Made by a program: the position numbers and the translations under genes
Assembly (NCBI GenBank): GCA_002928535.1
Contig: PERG01000001.1
Span: 62,001 to 126,000, forward strand
From: Methylotenera sp.
GTDB taxonomy: Bacteria > Pseudomonadota > Gammaproteobacteria > Burkholderiales > Methylophilaceae
Reading direction: 5' to 3'
Length of the DNA: 64,000 bases
Notes under the pieces: generated by a model
Told to the model about the DNA's origin: nothing
The model's input: only the letters and a program-made list of their open reading frames with translations
Databases searched by the model: none
Shown here: positions 44,566-53,300 of the stretch, piece after piece
How positions within the stretch are numbered: position 1 is the first letter of the stretch
Layout: each line of letters opens with the position of its first letter

Positions 44566-44578
44566 TTAAGAGGTGATC

Positions 44579-44932
44579 ATGACCGATTCTTTGGATGCAT
44601 TGAAAGCAAAGCTTCAGCAATTTGTGGATGACCGCGATTGGTCACGATTCCACTCACCCAAAAACCTGGCGATGGCGATGATTGTGGAAGCGGCTGAGCT
44701 AGTGGAACACTTTCAGTGGGATACGGAAGTTGAAAGTCGGCAGTTAACCGCAGAGAAACGCCTGCAGGTGAGTCATGAGCTTGCGGATACTTTTGTTTAT
44801 TTGCTGAGGTTATCGCAAGTGTTGGATATTGACCTCATCGCGGCGGCCAATGAAAAGATTGCGCTAAATGGCGAGAAATATCCGGTAGAAAAAGCGCGCG
44901 GCAAAAATAATAAATACACAGATTACCAGTAA
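44579..44932 (+). CDS. MazG-like nucleotide pyrophosphohydrolase
   Basis: The start ATG 44579 is set by AGAGG 6 bases upstream; GTG 44573 falls on the ribosome-binding site. 117 residues. EAAELVEHFQW (~residue 38) and HELADTFVYLLRL form the ExxE...ExxD metal site of the MazG/dCTP-pyrophosphatase all-alpha fold, and the end YPVEKARGKNNKYTDY is typical of the RS21-C6 group. It probably hydrolyses non-canonical dNTPs to monophosphate. The terminator at 44968 closes the operon. Confidence 0.88.
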   Translation: MTDSLDALKAKLQQFVDDRDWSRFHSPKNLAMAMIVEAAELVEHFQWDTEVESRQLTAEKRLQVSHELADTFVYLLRLSQVLDIDLIAAANEKIALNGEKYPVEKARGKNNKYTDYQ

Positions 44933-44967
44933 GAATATTTCATTCGCATTATTTATCGTTACCAATT

Positions 44968-44995
44968 AAAAAAGCCCGGAATGCCGGGCTTTTTT
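44968..44995. terminator. bidirectional intrinsic terminator
   Basis: AAAAAAGCCCGG-AATG-CCGGGCTTTTTT: 6-base GC stem, 4-base loop, A-run before and T-run after. It serves both the MazG-like gene and tpx, which converge here. Confidence 0.95.
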
Positions 44996-45009
44996 ATCAC
45001 CATTAACTG

Positions 45010-45513
45010 TTATTTCAAAGCTGCTAAAGCGGCTTCATAGTTAGGTTCGTTAGCGATTTCACTGACCACTTCAATATACTTGATGATGTTATTCTCATCC
45101 AGCACAATCACGGCACGTGCAGCCAAACCGGCCAATTTGCTTGTGTGGATCAATAAACCGTAAGTTTTCAGGAAATCACGACCACGCATAACGGATAGAT
45201 TTTGTACGTTTTCCAGGCCTTCAGCAGCACAGAAGCGTGTTTGTGCAAATGGCAGGTCAGCAGAAATATTCAATACAACAGTGTTTTCCAGGCTACTGGC
45301 GTGCTTATTAAAAGCCCGGACAGACATGGCACAGGTTGGTGTATCCACGCTAGGGAAAATGTTAAGCACTTTACGCTTGCCATCAAATGAATCTAATGAT
45401 ACGTCTTGCAACGCTTTATCCACTAATGTGAAATCCGGGGCTTTTTCTCCCACATTTGGAAGAATGCCTGAGAGTTCGACTGGATTGCCTTTTAAAGTGA
45501 CTGAGTTGGTCAT
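45010..45513 (-). CDS. tpx: thiol peroxidase Tpx
   Basis: Tpx is a periredoxin that reduces hydrogen and lipid peroxides using thioredoxin. 167 residues, as in E. coli. The peroxidatic Cys is in [12 protein letters not shown] (~61) and the resolving Cys in RFCAAEG (~95). The start ATG 45513 has AAGGAAA upstream. Single-gene unit ending at the bidirectional terminator. Confidence 0.95.
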   Translation of the reverse strand: MTNSVTLKGNPVELSGILPNVGEKAPDFTLVDKALQDVSLDSFDGKRKVLNIFPSVDTPTCAMSVRAFNKHASSLENTVVLNISADLPFAQTRFCAAEGLENVQNLSVMRGRDFLKTYGLLIHTSKLAGLAARAVIVLDENNIIKYIEVVSEIANEPNYEAALAALK

Positions 45514-45570
45514 GATTGTTTCCTTTTTTCGTGTGGTTCAGTATTGATGTCTAACTAAGCTATCATAAAA

Positions 45571-45600
45571 CAAAAACGCCCGATTTGCATCGGGCGTCTT
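45571..45600 (-). terminator. intrinsic terminator of the FIST gene
   Basis: On the minus strand GACGCCCGAT-GCAA-ATCGGGCGTTTTTG: a 9-base stem followed by five T, 24 bases after the FIST stop codon. Confidence 0.9.
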
Positions 45601-45624
45601 ATAGTCCGTATGGGCTTTTTATGC

Positions 45625-46776
45625 TTAAGCGAGTAAGTTTTCGCTCAAATAGCCAATGGTCATGGTTTGGTTGTGCAATACGCTATCGTTAGTGTCTGGG
45701 CGCGGTGCAAACTCACCGTAGGAGTAGAACCCAGTCAATGCCGTTTGCGCACCTAAAATTTGTTGTACCAGTTTAACTTCATCCACGACTTGCTCTGCCA
45801 TGACGCCTTTGCGGCCCACACAGCTTACGCAGACGGCTAAACCAGTTTGGTTAGTGCTGGCATGATCAGCCACCAAGTGCGCAGCATCGCCCGCACCTTC
45901 AACCAGACGATCATGTGTCGATTGGCAGAAACGTACGGTTTCACCTTCGGCTACGTTACCGGCGAACGTCAGGCTATTGGTATCGTTGTTAATAGCTAAT
46001 AGGGTGCGAATTTTTTCAATATCGCGTTTACCTTCTTCAATGATGGCGAACGGGAATTTTAGTCCGCTACCGGGTAACCCTTTGGAAGAGTGGTCGCCAA
46101 TATACATTTTGTATAAAGGCAGGGCAGGTTTGCCATCTAACTCTAGCACCACGTTTTTCTCGGACTTAGTCACTTTACGTGGCGGACCATAAGGTTTCCA
46201 TCCTCGGCCTACGCCCGTTGCTGCAATCAAACTATTCCCATATAAACCTACGGCAATAACTAATCCATCGGAAATGGTGTCGTTAAAAAGCTGTACGGTT
46301 TTACTGAATCCAAAACCGTCTCCCGCCATACCGCCCATGACTGGGATTTCACCCAGTACGCTTTTGAAACCCTCCAATAGTTCGGAGCCATTCACATTTA
46401 AGCCGTCTGAATAAACTAAAACCGCTTTCAAAGTATCGGATTTAAGTTGCTTAGCTAAACCGGCTGCAGTTTCAAAAGAATTTTGCATGCCAGACATCTT
46501 GGTGTGCGTCACTCGCTGAACCGTTTTTTCCCACAGAATTGCGGTAATTTGCAAACTATCATCAAAAACGCCAGCAGCGGTGATCTCCCCCGATGTGGAA
46601 CAGCCAATAATTTGTGCGGTAGGGTAGCGGCCTTTTAATACGCTTTGTAGCTTGGCTTCACCAAAGCGCTTAACCGAACCAAATACCAACACCAAACTAG
46701 CTGTAGGAAGAGGAGATGCGGCTGGCAGGTCCTTCAATGTCATCTTAGCCGTTAATGACTCTTGTCTAACTATCAT
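45625..46776 (-). CDS. FIST-domain sensory protein
   Basis: The protein has 383 residues and no membrane segment or output domain. FIST_N: LVLVFGSVKRF, IIGCSTSGEI, VLVYSDGLNVNG and VMGGMAGDGFGF. FIST_C: PLYKMYIGD, FCQSTHDRLVEGA, AVCVSCVGRKGVMAEQVVDEV and GFYSYGEFAP. FIST domains are predicted small-ligand (amino-acid-like) sensors and often pair with chemotaxis proteins. AAAGGA lies 6 bases before ATG 46776. It is divergent from pilG, so it may feed signals to the Pil-Chp system; this is inference from position. Confidence 0.9.
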   Translation of the reverse strand: MIVRQESLTAKMTLKDLPAASPLPTASLVLVFGSVKRFGEAKLQSVLKGRYPTAQIIGCSTSGEITAAGVFDDSLQITAILWEKTVQRVTHTKMSGMQNSFETAAGLAKQLKSDTLKAVLVYSDGLNVNGSELLEGFKSVLGEIPVMGGMAGDGFGFSKTVQLFNDTISDGLVIAVGLYGNSLIAATGVGRGWKPYGPPRKVTKSEKNVVLELDGKPALPLYKMYIGDHSSKGLPGSGLKFPFAIIEEGKRDIEKIRTLLAINNDTNSLTFAGNVAEGETVRFCQSTHDRLVEGAGDAAHLVADHASTNQTGLAVCVSCVGRKGVMAEQVVDEVKLVQQILGAQTALTGFYSYGEFAPRPDTNDSVLHNQTMTIGYLSENLLA

Positions 46777-46871
46777 ACAAATCCTTTGGGTTAGGGCTGG
46801 GTTTACAGCTAGTTAATGTTTTTTTAGGAATATAACGATTTTTCTTATAATTGTGAAATTTATTATAGACT

Positions 46872-46883
46872 ACCCGAATGGGT
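46872..46883. promoter_or_regulatory. ACCCGAATGGGT palindrome between the FIST gene and pilG
   Basis: This is the same 12-mer as upstream of luxR (21431). It lies 96-107 bases before the FIST start and ~153 bases before pilG, and is preceded by CT and followed by GA. It is a candidate shared operator for the divergent pair. Confidence 0.4.
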
Positions 46884-47035
46884 GATTGAAATAAATAATA
46901 TTCATTTTTCTCTAATTTTTAATATTATTTTAAATAGTATTGCTTATTCACCAAGTCTGTAGATAAAATGAGCCTTAATAAATGCTACAAAATGTAAAAA
47001 ATATTTGTTGCATATAAATATAAAGGAGCTTGCTG

Positions 47036-47479
47036 GTGAGCCAAGAACAGCTAAATCCGGGTAAATTGAGTTTGGAGCAGCTAGCCTCAGTGAAGGTAAT
47101 GGTCATTGATGACAGCAATACGATACGTCGTAGTGCGGAGATTTTCTTGAAAAACTCAGGCTGTGAAGTCATCTTGGCTGAAGATGGCTTTGATGCGCTA
47201 GCCAAGATATCCAATGAACACCCTGACGTCATTTTTGTGGATATTATGATGCCGAGATTAGATGGTTATCAGACTTGCTCACTCATTAAACGCAATGCGC
47301 GTTATAAATCCACTCCTGTCATCATGCTGTCAAGTAAGGATGGCTTATTTGATCGCGCTCGCGGTCGTATGGTAGGCTCAGATCAATACCTAACTAAACC
47401 TTTTACCCAAGAAACCTTATTAGACGCGGTGCAAACTTACGCCGCTGCGGGTAAAGCTAATCAACAAGAGGCAGAATAA
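47036..47479 (+). CDS. pilG: twitching motility response regulator PilG
   Basis: A single receiver domain, 147 residues. VMVIDDSNTIRRSA (acidic pair), VIFVDIMMPRLDGYQ (phospho-Asp), MLSSKDG and TKPF (Lys) are all present. An N-terminal ~20-residue extension is typical of PilG. The start GTG 47036 is fixed by AAAGGAG 7 bases upstream; the in-frame TTG at 47030 is too close to it. PilG drives pilus extension (PilB) after ChpA phosphorylation. First gene of pilGHIJ-chpA. Confidence 0.92.
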   Translation: MSQEQLNPGKLSLEQLASVKVMVIDDSNTIRRSAEIFLKNSGCEVILAEDGFDALAKISNEHPDVIFVDIMMPRLDGYQTCSLIKRNARYKSTPVIMLSSKDGLFDRARGRMVGSDQYLTKPFTQETLLDAVQTYAAAGKANQQEAE

Positions 47480-47480
47480 T

Positions 47481-47846
47481 ATGGCAATACAAAATATTTT
47501 AGTGGTAGATGATTCAGCAACGGATCGATTCTTTTTAACCGAATTATTAGAAACAGCTGGTTTTACTGTAACTGGAGCGGAAAGTGGGGAAGAGTGCCTC
47601 GCTAAAGTAGCCTCTAATCCTCCGGATCTGGTGTTAATGGATGTAGTAATGCCTGGCCTTACTGGGTTTCAAGTAACACGCACATTGACTAAAGATGCAG
47701 CCACCTCACATATTCCGGTCATTTTGTGTACAGGTAAATCTCAAGCAACAGACTTGGCATGGGCAATGAAAATGGGCGCTAAGGCGTGCGTGACCAAGCC
47801 GGTAGTGGGCGCTGATCTTCTAGCTTTGATCAAAACGCTAGGCTAG
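47481..47846 (+). CDS. pilH: twitching motility response regulator PilH
   Basis: A 121-residue CheY-like receiver with LVVDDSATDRFF, LVLMDVVMPGLTGF (phospho-Asp) and CTGKSQ...TKPV. Starts 1 base after the pilG stop. PilH acts as the second output or phosphate sink of the Pil-Chp system and favours pilus retraction. Confidence 0.92.
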   Translation: MAIQNILVVDDSATDRFFLTELLETAGFTVTGAESGEECLAKVASNPPDLVLMDVVMPGLTGFQVTRTLTKDAATSHIPVILCTGKSQATDLAWAMKMGAKACVTKPVVGADLLALIKTLG

Positions 47847-47876
47847 CATTACCATAATATTAAAGATTGAATAATC

Positions 47877-48401
47877 GTGGCTAAGAACTCCAACTTACGT
47901 GAATTCCAAGAAGCAATCCTGTTAAGGCTGAAAGAGGTTGCAACTCAAGGTGATACTGTTTCCGCTTCAAGGCTGGGGATTTTAGTCGGCGGTAAGCGCA
48001 TGCTGGTTAATCTAAATGAGGTGCGTGAAGTGATTCCGGTACCGCCTATGCAAGTCGTGCCGTTAACCGAGCCTTGGTTCTTGGGCGTGGCGAATATTCG
48101 TGGTAATTTATATAACGTCTCCGATTTAGCCCAGTTTTTACATATGGCGCCTACACCAAGATCTACCAGTAACCGCATTTTATTATTAAATTCAGAGACC
48201 ACCACACAGGTGGCATTAATGATTGGTGGCCTAGTGGGTTTGCGTAGCGTTGACACAATGCAATTGCAAGCAAGTAACAGTGAAGCCGAGGCGCTTTATA
48301 CTAAAAATTTTTATTTGGATGCGGATAATAACGAGTGGTTAGAGATGGATTTTGAAAAGCTCTTGCACGATAAAGGGTTCATCCAACCAACACTTGGTTA
48401 A
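47877..48401 (+). CDS. pilI: CheW-like adaptor PilI
   Basis: The protein has 174 residues. CheW fold: RLGILVGGKRMLVNLNEVREVIPVPPMQVVPLTEPWFLGVANIRGNLYNVSDL matches the coupling-protein core. It links the receptor PilJ to the kinase ChpA. The start is GTG 47877 with no clear ribosome-binding site, suggesting some coupling to pilH 30 bases upstream. Confidence 0.9.
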   Translation: MAKNSNLREFQEAILLRLKEVATQGDTVSASRLGILVGGKRMLVNLNEVREVIPVPPMQVVPLTEPWFLGVANIRGNLYNVSDLAQFLHMAPTPRSTSNRILLLNSETTTQVALMIGGLVGLRSVDTMQLQASNSEAEALYTKNFYLDADNNEWLEMDFEKLLHDKGFIQPTLG

Positions 48402-48496
48402 TGAATGTTTATGTTGATAGAAGTATCAATGGTATCTAGTAAAGTAATTTTTAAAAGCATGTGTAGTAACAATAATTCTGTGAATTGGGGCTCAAA

Positions 48497-50257
48497 ATGG
48501 CATTAACTCTAGCAACTGTAAAAAGCTTGCCGTTACAAATAGGCAATTTTTTTAATAATTTGAGAAGCAAATCTGCTAGTTCGACCACGTCAGAAACCAA
48601 TAGCTTGACAGCGGGTTATCGCCAACTATTCTTGCAGATTGTGGCGTTTATTTTGTTTGCCTTGTTGAGTTTCTGGGTTATTAATCAGGTGCGGGTAAAC
48701 GGTCCAATCTACCAGACGCTCCAGGAATACCAAGATTTAACAGCAGATACTACGCCACCGCCGATGTTTCCCTTGGATGCTTTCGCTTCCTATAATGAGG
48801 CATATGTTGCTTCTACCAACTTTAATAATATCAAGCGTGACAAGGCTTTAGAGAACGCGGCTAGAAACGAGGCTGAGTTTAAAGCCCGCGCAGAATACTG
48901 GCGTAAAAATCTGGATAACGAGCGTTTGAAGGGTCCGTTAGAAGCTGTGATTAACGCTGGTGATAACTTTTTCCAGGTGGCTAATAAACGTTATATTCCT
49001 GCTTTACCACTGGGTACAGTTGCAGCTTCTGCGCCATTGTCAGATTTAACGGCAGCTTTTGAAGTTACAAAGCAGACAGGAAACGCGTTTACGACTGCAA
49101 TTGCGCAAGAAAATAAACAGTTAATTGAATCTCAAACCAGTTTTATCACATTAGTATTATTAGGGTTGCTGTTATTGGGTTTGGTGTTATTGCTGCTGAT
49201 GTATTTCTACGGTAAAAAACAAACGGTTCAATCTGTTGCTTTGACTGAACAGTTAGCCCAAGAAGGTCAAGATAACCAAGAAGCGGTTTTACAACTATTG
49301 GATGAGATGGGTGACTTGGCGGACGGTGACTTAACGGTAAAAGCGCAAGTGCGTGACAACATTACTGGCGCTATTGCCGACTCCATTAACTATACGATCG
49401 ACAGCTTGCGAGACCTGGTAGTGGAGATTAACCGGGCGACGGACCAGGTAACGTCAGCGACATCAGTCGCGCAAGGAACTTCTGAACAGTTGCTCACTGC
49501 GGCAGAAACTCAATCTGCACAGATTACCCAAACAACCGACGCGGTTACCGACATGACGCGTTCGATTCTGCAAGTTTCTAGCAATGCGGCACAGGCTTCA
49601 CAGGTTGCGCAACGCTCACTGCAAGCTGCAAACCAAGGTTCACAAGCGGTACAAAATACCATTGCGGGGATGAACGAGATTCGTACACAGATTCAGGAAA
49701 CTTCTAAACGAATCAAGCGTTTGGGTGAAAGCTCGCAAGAGATTAGTGAGATCGTGGAACTGATTTCTGACATTACCGAACAAACCAATATTCTAGCGTT
49801 GAATGCGGCGATTCAGGCAGCGTCAGCGGGTGAAGCAGGTCGAGGCTTTACGGTGGTTGCGGAGGAGGTTCAGCGCTTGGCGGAACGTTCATCTGAAGCG
49901 ACGAAACAGATTAGTGCGATTGTGAAGACGATTCAGACCGATACGCACGGCGCGGTTTCTGCGATGGAGAAATCTACAGAGGGTGTAGTTGAGGGTGCCC
50001 GTGTTGCGGATGCTGCGGGTCAGGCGCTGACCGAGATTGAAACGGTTACCACTAACCTGGCACGCTTGATTCAGTCTATTTCTGCAGCAACCAATGCACA
50101 GACCGAATCCGCCACGACGGTTTCGAAAAACATGCAGATGATTCAGGAAATTACAACGCAAACTACCCAAGGTACTAAATTGACCGCGGAATCAGTCGGT
50201 CAGCTCACTTCACTAGCGGAAGAGCTGCGCGATTCTGTTGCTGGTTTTAAACTTTAA
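48497..50257 (+). CDS. pilJ: methyl-accepting chemoreceptor PilJ
   Basis: ATG 48497 is preferred to TTG 48485 (586 residues). Membrane segment 1 (~50-72), a ~150-residue periplasmic PilJ-type sensor, membrane segment 2 (~215-238), HAMP, then a signalling domain with the hairpin tip [37 protein letters not shown] split across ~410-450. PilJ senses surface contact via pilin and controls ChpA. There is no adjacent pilK (CheR) or chpB (CheB), so methylation enzymes must be elsewhere or absent. Confidence 0.92.
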   Translation: MALTLATVKSLPLQIGNFFNNLRSKSASSTTSETNSLTAGYRQLFLQIVAFILFALLSFWVINQVRVNGPIYQTLQEYQDLTADTTPPPMFPLDAFASYNEAYVASTNFNNIKRDKALENAARNEAEFKARAEYWRKNLDNERLKGPLEAVINAGDNFFQVANKRYIPALPLGTVAASAPLSDLTAAFEVTKQTGNAFTTAIAQENKQLIESQTSFITLVLLGLLLLGLVLLLLMYFYGKKQTVQSVALTEQLAQEGQDNQEAVLQLLDEMGDLADGDLTVKAQVRDNITGAIADSINYTIDSLRDLVVEINRATDQVTSATSVAQGTSEQLLTAAETQSAQITQTTDAVTDMTRSILQVSSNAAQASQVAQRSLQAANQGSQAVQNTIAGMNEIRTQIQETSKRIKRLGESSQEISEIVELISDITEQTNILALNAAIQAASAGEAGRGFTVVAEEVQRLAERSSEATKQISAIVKTIQTDTHGAVSAMEKSTEGVVEGARVADAAGQALTEIETVTTNLARLIQSISAATNAQTESATTVSKNMQMIQEITTQTTQGTKLTAESVGQLTSLAEELRDSVAGFKL

Positions 50258-50337
50258 TCTTAGCAATCGCACACACATTGTGCGATGGGATACTAGATAC
50301 CGTATGAGAATATCGTCACACAAAATGGGAGAGCAAA

Positions 50338-53300
50338 ATGCCTGAAGCATTTGATACTGGCCCATTGTCTTGGGTAAAAGACGAAATTGATCAATCACTG
50401 AAAAAAGTATTGGCAAGTTACCAAGCTGTATTGGATAAACCGGAAGACTTTGCGTCATTACGGTTTACTGAGACACACTTATATCAAGTTAGTGGTGCAC
50501 TGGATATGGTGGGTCTGGAAGGTTGCAAACGCTTTTGTTCTGAAATCGAAAAAATCACCAGTAAGTTAGAAAAACAAATTATTCCTGTCACTGAATCCAT
50601 CATGACAGATGTGATGCATGCCGTGGAAACATTGGGCCAATATTTGCAAGAGCTTTTGAATGGCATGCCGGATGTACCCACACGTTTATACCCAAGTTTG
50701 AAGCCTTTAGTTGAAGCACAAGGCGAAACGTTGGAGGAAAGTGATCTTTTCTTCCCTGATACGTCCAATAGTGCACCTAAGAACTTACCTTCAAACCCCA
50801 TTGATGAGAGTGCCGTTCCGATTTTCATTGCAGAACAACGGGCTAATTTTCAGAAGTCTTTACTGGACTGGCTACGCACTAAGGATAGTGAAGCCCTCCA
50901 TCGCATGGGACAGGCCATTCAAAATGTACAGCAAGTGCAACAAAAAAATGCACAGAGGACCTTATGGTGGGCGGCAACAGCTTTTAATGATGCATTGGCA
51001 CAAGAGAAAATTGCCCAACACACAGGGGCTAAGAAACTATGCCGTAGACTAGACCAGCAGCTACGCAATATGTCAATTGGCGACACCAAAGCGCCATCCC
51101 AGTTATTACGAGAAGTGTTGTATTACGTAGCCATTAGTGATCGAAGTTCAGAAGCCATTTCGCATGTGAAAGATGCTTTTGAGTTGGATGAGTTATTACC
51201 CCAGGATCGCTTAAATGAAACCCATGCGGTATCTGCTGCAGTAGAGCGTGCGGCTTTAGCGCAACTTAATGCAGAGCTGCCACATTTAAAAGATTTATGG
51301 GCCAGTATTAGCCCAACCTACAGCCATGATTTGGAAGGCTTTGTCGAGAAGCTGAATAATGCGTCTTCTGTACAAACCAACCTTAATAATCAGCATGTAG
51401 TAAAACTTTTTTCTACACTCTTAGCTACAGCACAAGCGTTGCAAACGGATCATTCGAAAATCAATGACTCTGTATTGATTGAAATTGCCGCAGCCTTGAA
51501 TTTGCTGGAATATATAGGTGAGCATTATCAGCAATTAGATGCGGAAGCACATCAAAAAATTAATACACAAGTTTCCCGCTTGCAGTCCATGATGGAGGGT
51601 ACTCAATTAATGCCGGCTGTCGATGCATTCTCAACCAATAAGTTGGATGCAAGCGTAGTTGATGCTGTTGCTAAACAGATCCTGCAAGCCTTACAAATAG
51701 TTGAAAAATCTTTGGATACCTTCTTCCGTGATCAAGCAAGTGCTGCGGTATTGGATGAAGTTGCAAAACCTTTACAACAAGTAGCTGCAGCGTTTGATAT
51801 GCTTGAATTGGCCGTTCCTAAAGCGATCGCGCGGTTAAGTGCACTTTATGCAGAGCATTTCAAACAAGATGCCCAACAATTAGATAGCTCACAGTTCGAA
51901 CTCGTTGCTGAGAGCTTGAGTATGTTGGGTATTTATGCCGAAGAATTACCGAATACCCGTGTTGAGTCTGAAAAAGCCCTGACCGGTGCATTGCAACGCT
52001 TAGAACAAAATGCTGTTTTACTTGGTTTAACCCAGGACGAAACACCAGAAGCAGACGTGGTTATTGAAGCCCATGTAGCCCCGGAAGTTAACGAAATTAG
52101 CATGGATGACTTTGCTGAAATTGACATGCAGCAGAATATGGATGATGAAGTCATTGAATATGTCACGTTTAAAACTCCGACAATTGAAGAAAACGAACCA
52201 GAGGTCGCTGCAAGTATAGAGTCCGGTGCAGAAACTGTTACCGACATTGCACTTGATCCGGAATTACAAGACATTTTCTTAACCGAGGCCGAAGAAGTAT
52301 TAGCTACACTTGCCCAGTATCAACAAACATTACGGGTAAATGCGACTGACAGTGAGGCGCTTATAGAAGTACGGCGCGCCTATCACACCCTAAAAGGAAG
52401 TGGGCGTACAGTTGGCCTCTCCGGCATGGGTGAAGTAGCCTGGTCAGTAGAGAAGTTATTGAACATACTCATGGAGCGAAAATTATCTCCTACGCCTGCA
52501 CAATTGGCGTTTATTGAGAAAGTCAGTGCTGAATTTTCCGGCTGGGTAGACCGTTTGCAAAGTGACCAAATGGTGACGCTGTCTCCGGTGTTATTTCTGC
52601 AAGAAGCTGCTGCCCTTGAACAAGATACTGATGGCGTAGCGATTCCAGCTCAAAAAGAAGAAGTATTAATTGGCGGCACTCGCAAATTAAGTAAAGCCTT
52701 TTTTAATATTTTCATCAATGAGGCGCAGCAGCATTTGCAAACATTGATTGAAGCGCAGGCTTCACTCCAAGCAGGTATTGATGAGTTGCCTACAACAGAG
52801 AGTCGTCGGGCAGCACATACTTTAGGCAGTAACGCATTAGCAGCTGGATTTAAGCAAATTGGTGAATTAGCGCGCGCATTAGAACGGTGGCTGGATGAAC
52901 ACACCAGTGCCTGGACTGAGCAACACGTCACGCTATATGCCAATGTCGTGAAAGCACTGGAAGATGGCTTGGAAAAGGCCAAAGCGCTTAAAAATCCTAA
53001 ATCCGCACGTGCATTGATCATCGCTTTAAGTGAGTCAACAGAGAACATGCAAGCTGTCGCTACGCAAAAAGCCGAAGCTGCGGTTATTGATGCTAAAAAA
53101 CCAGGCCGAAGAGCAAAAGCAAAAGCTGAATCAGTAGTTGAGGCTGTAGATCAACCTAAACTATCAGACATGATATCTTCAGAAGCTGTTATTTCTGAGC
53201 CTGCGCCGATTTCACAAGCACCAGCTGAATTGCCATCATCGACCATTGAAGAGATGCCTGTCGAAAGTCCTGTCGAAGAGCGCGTTATGGACGATTCAAT

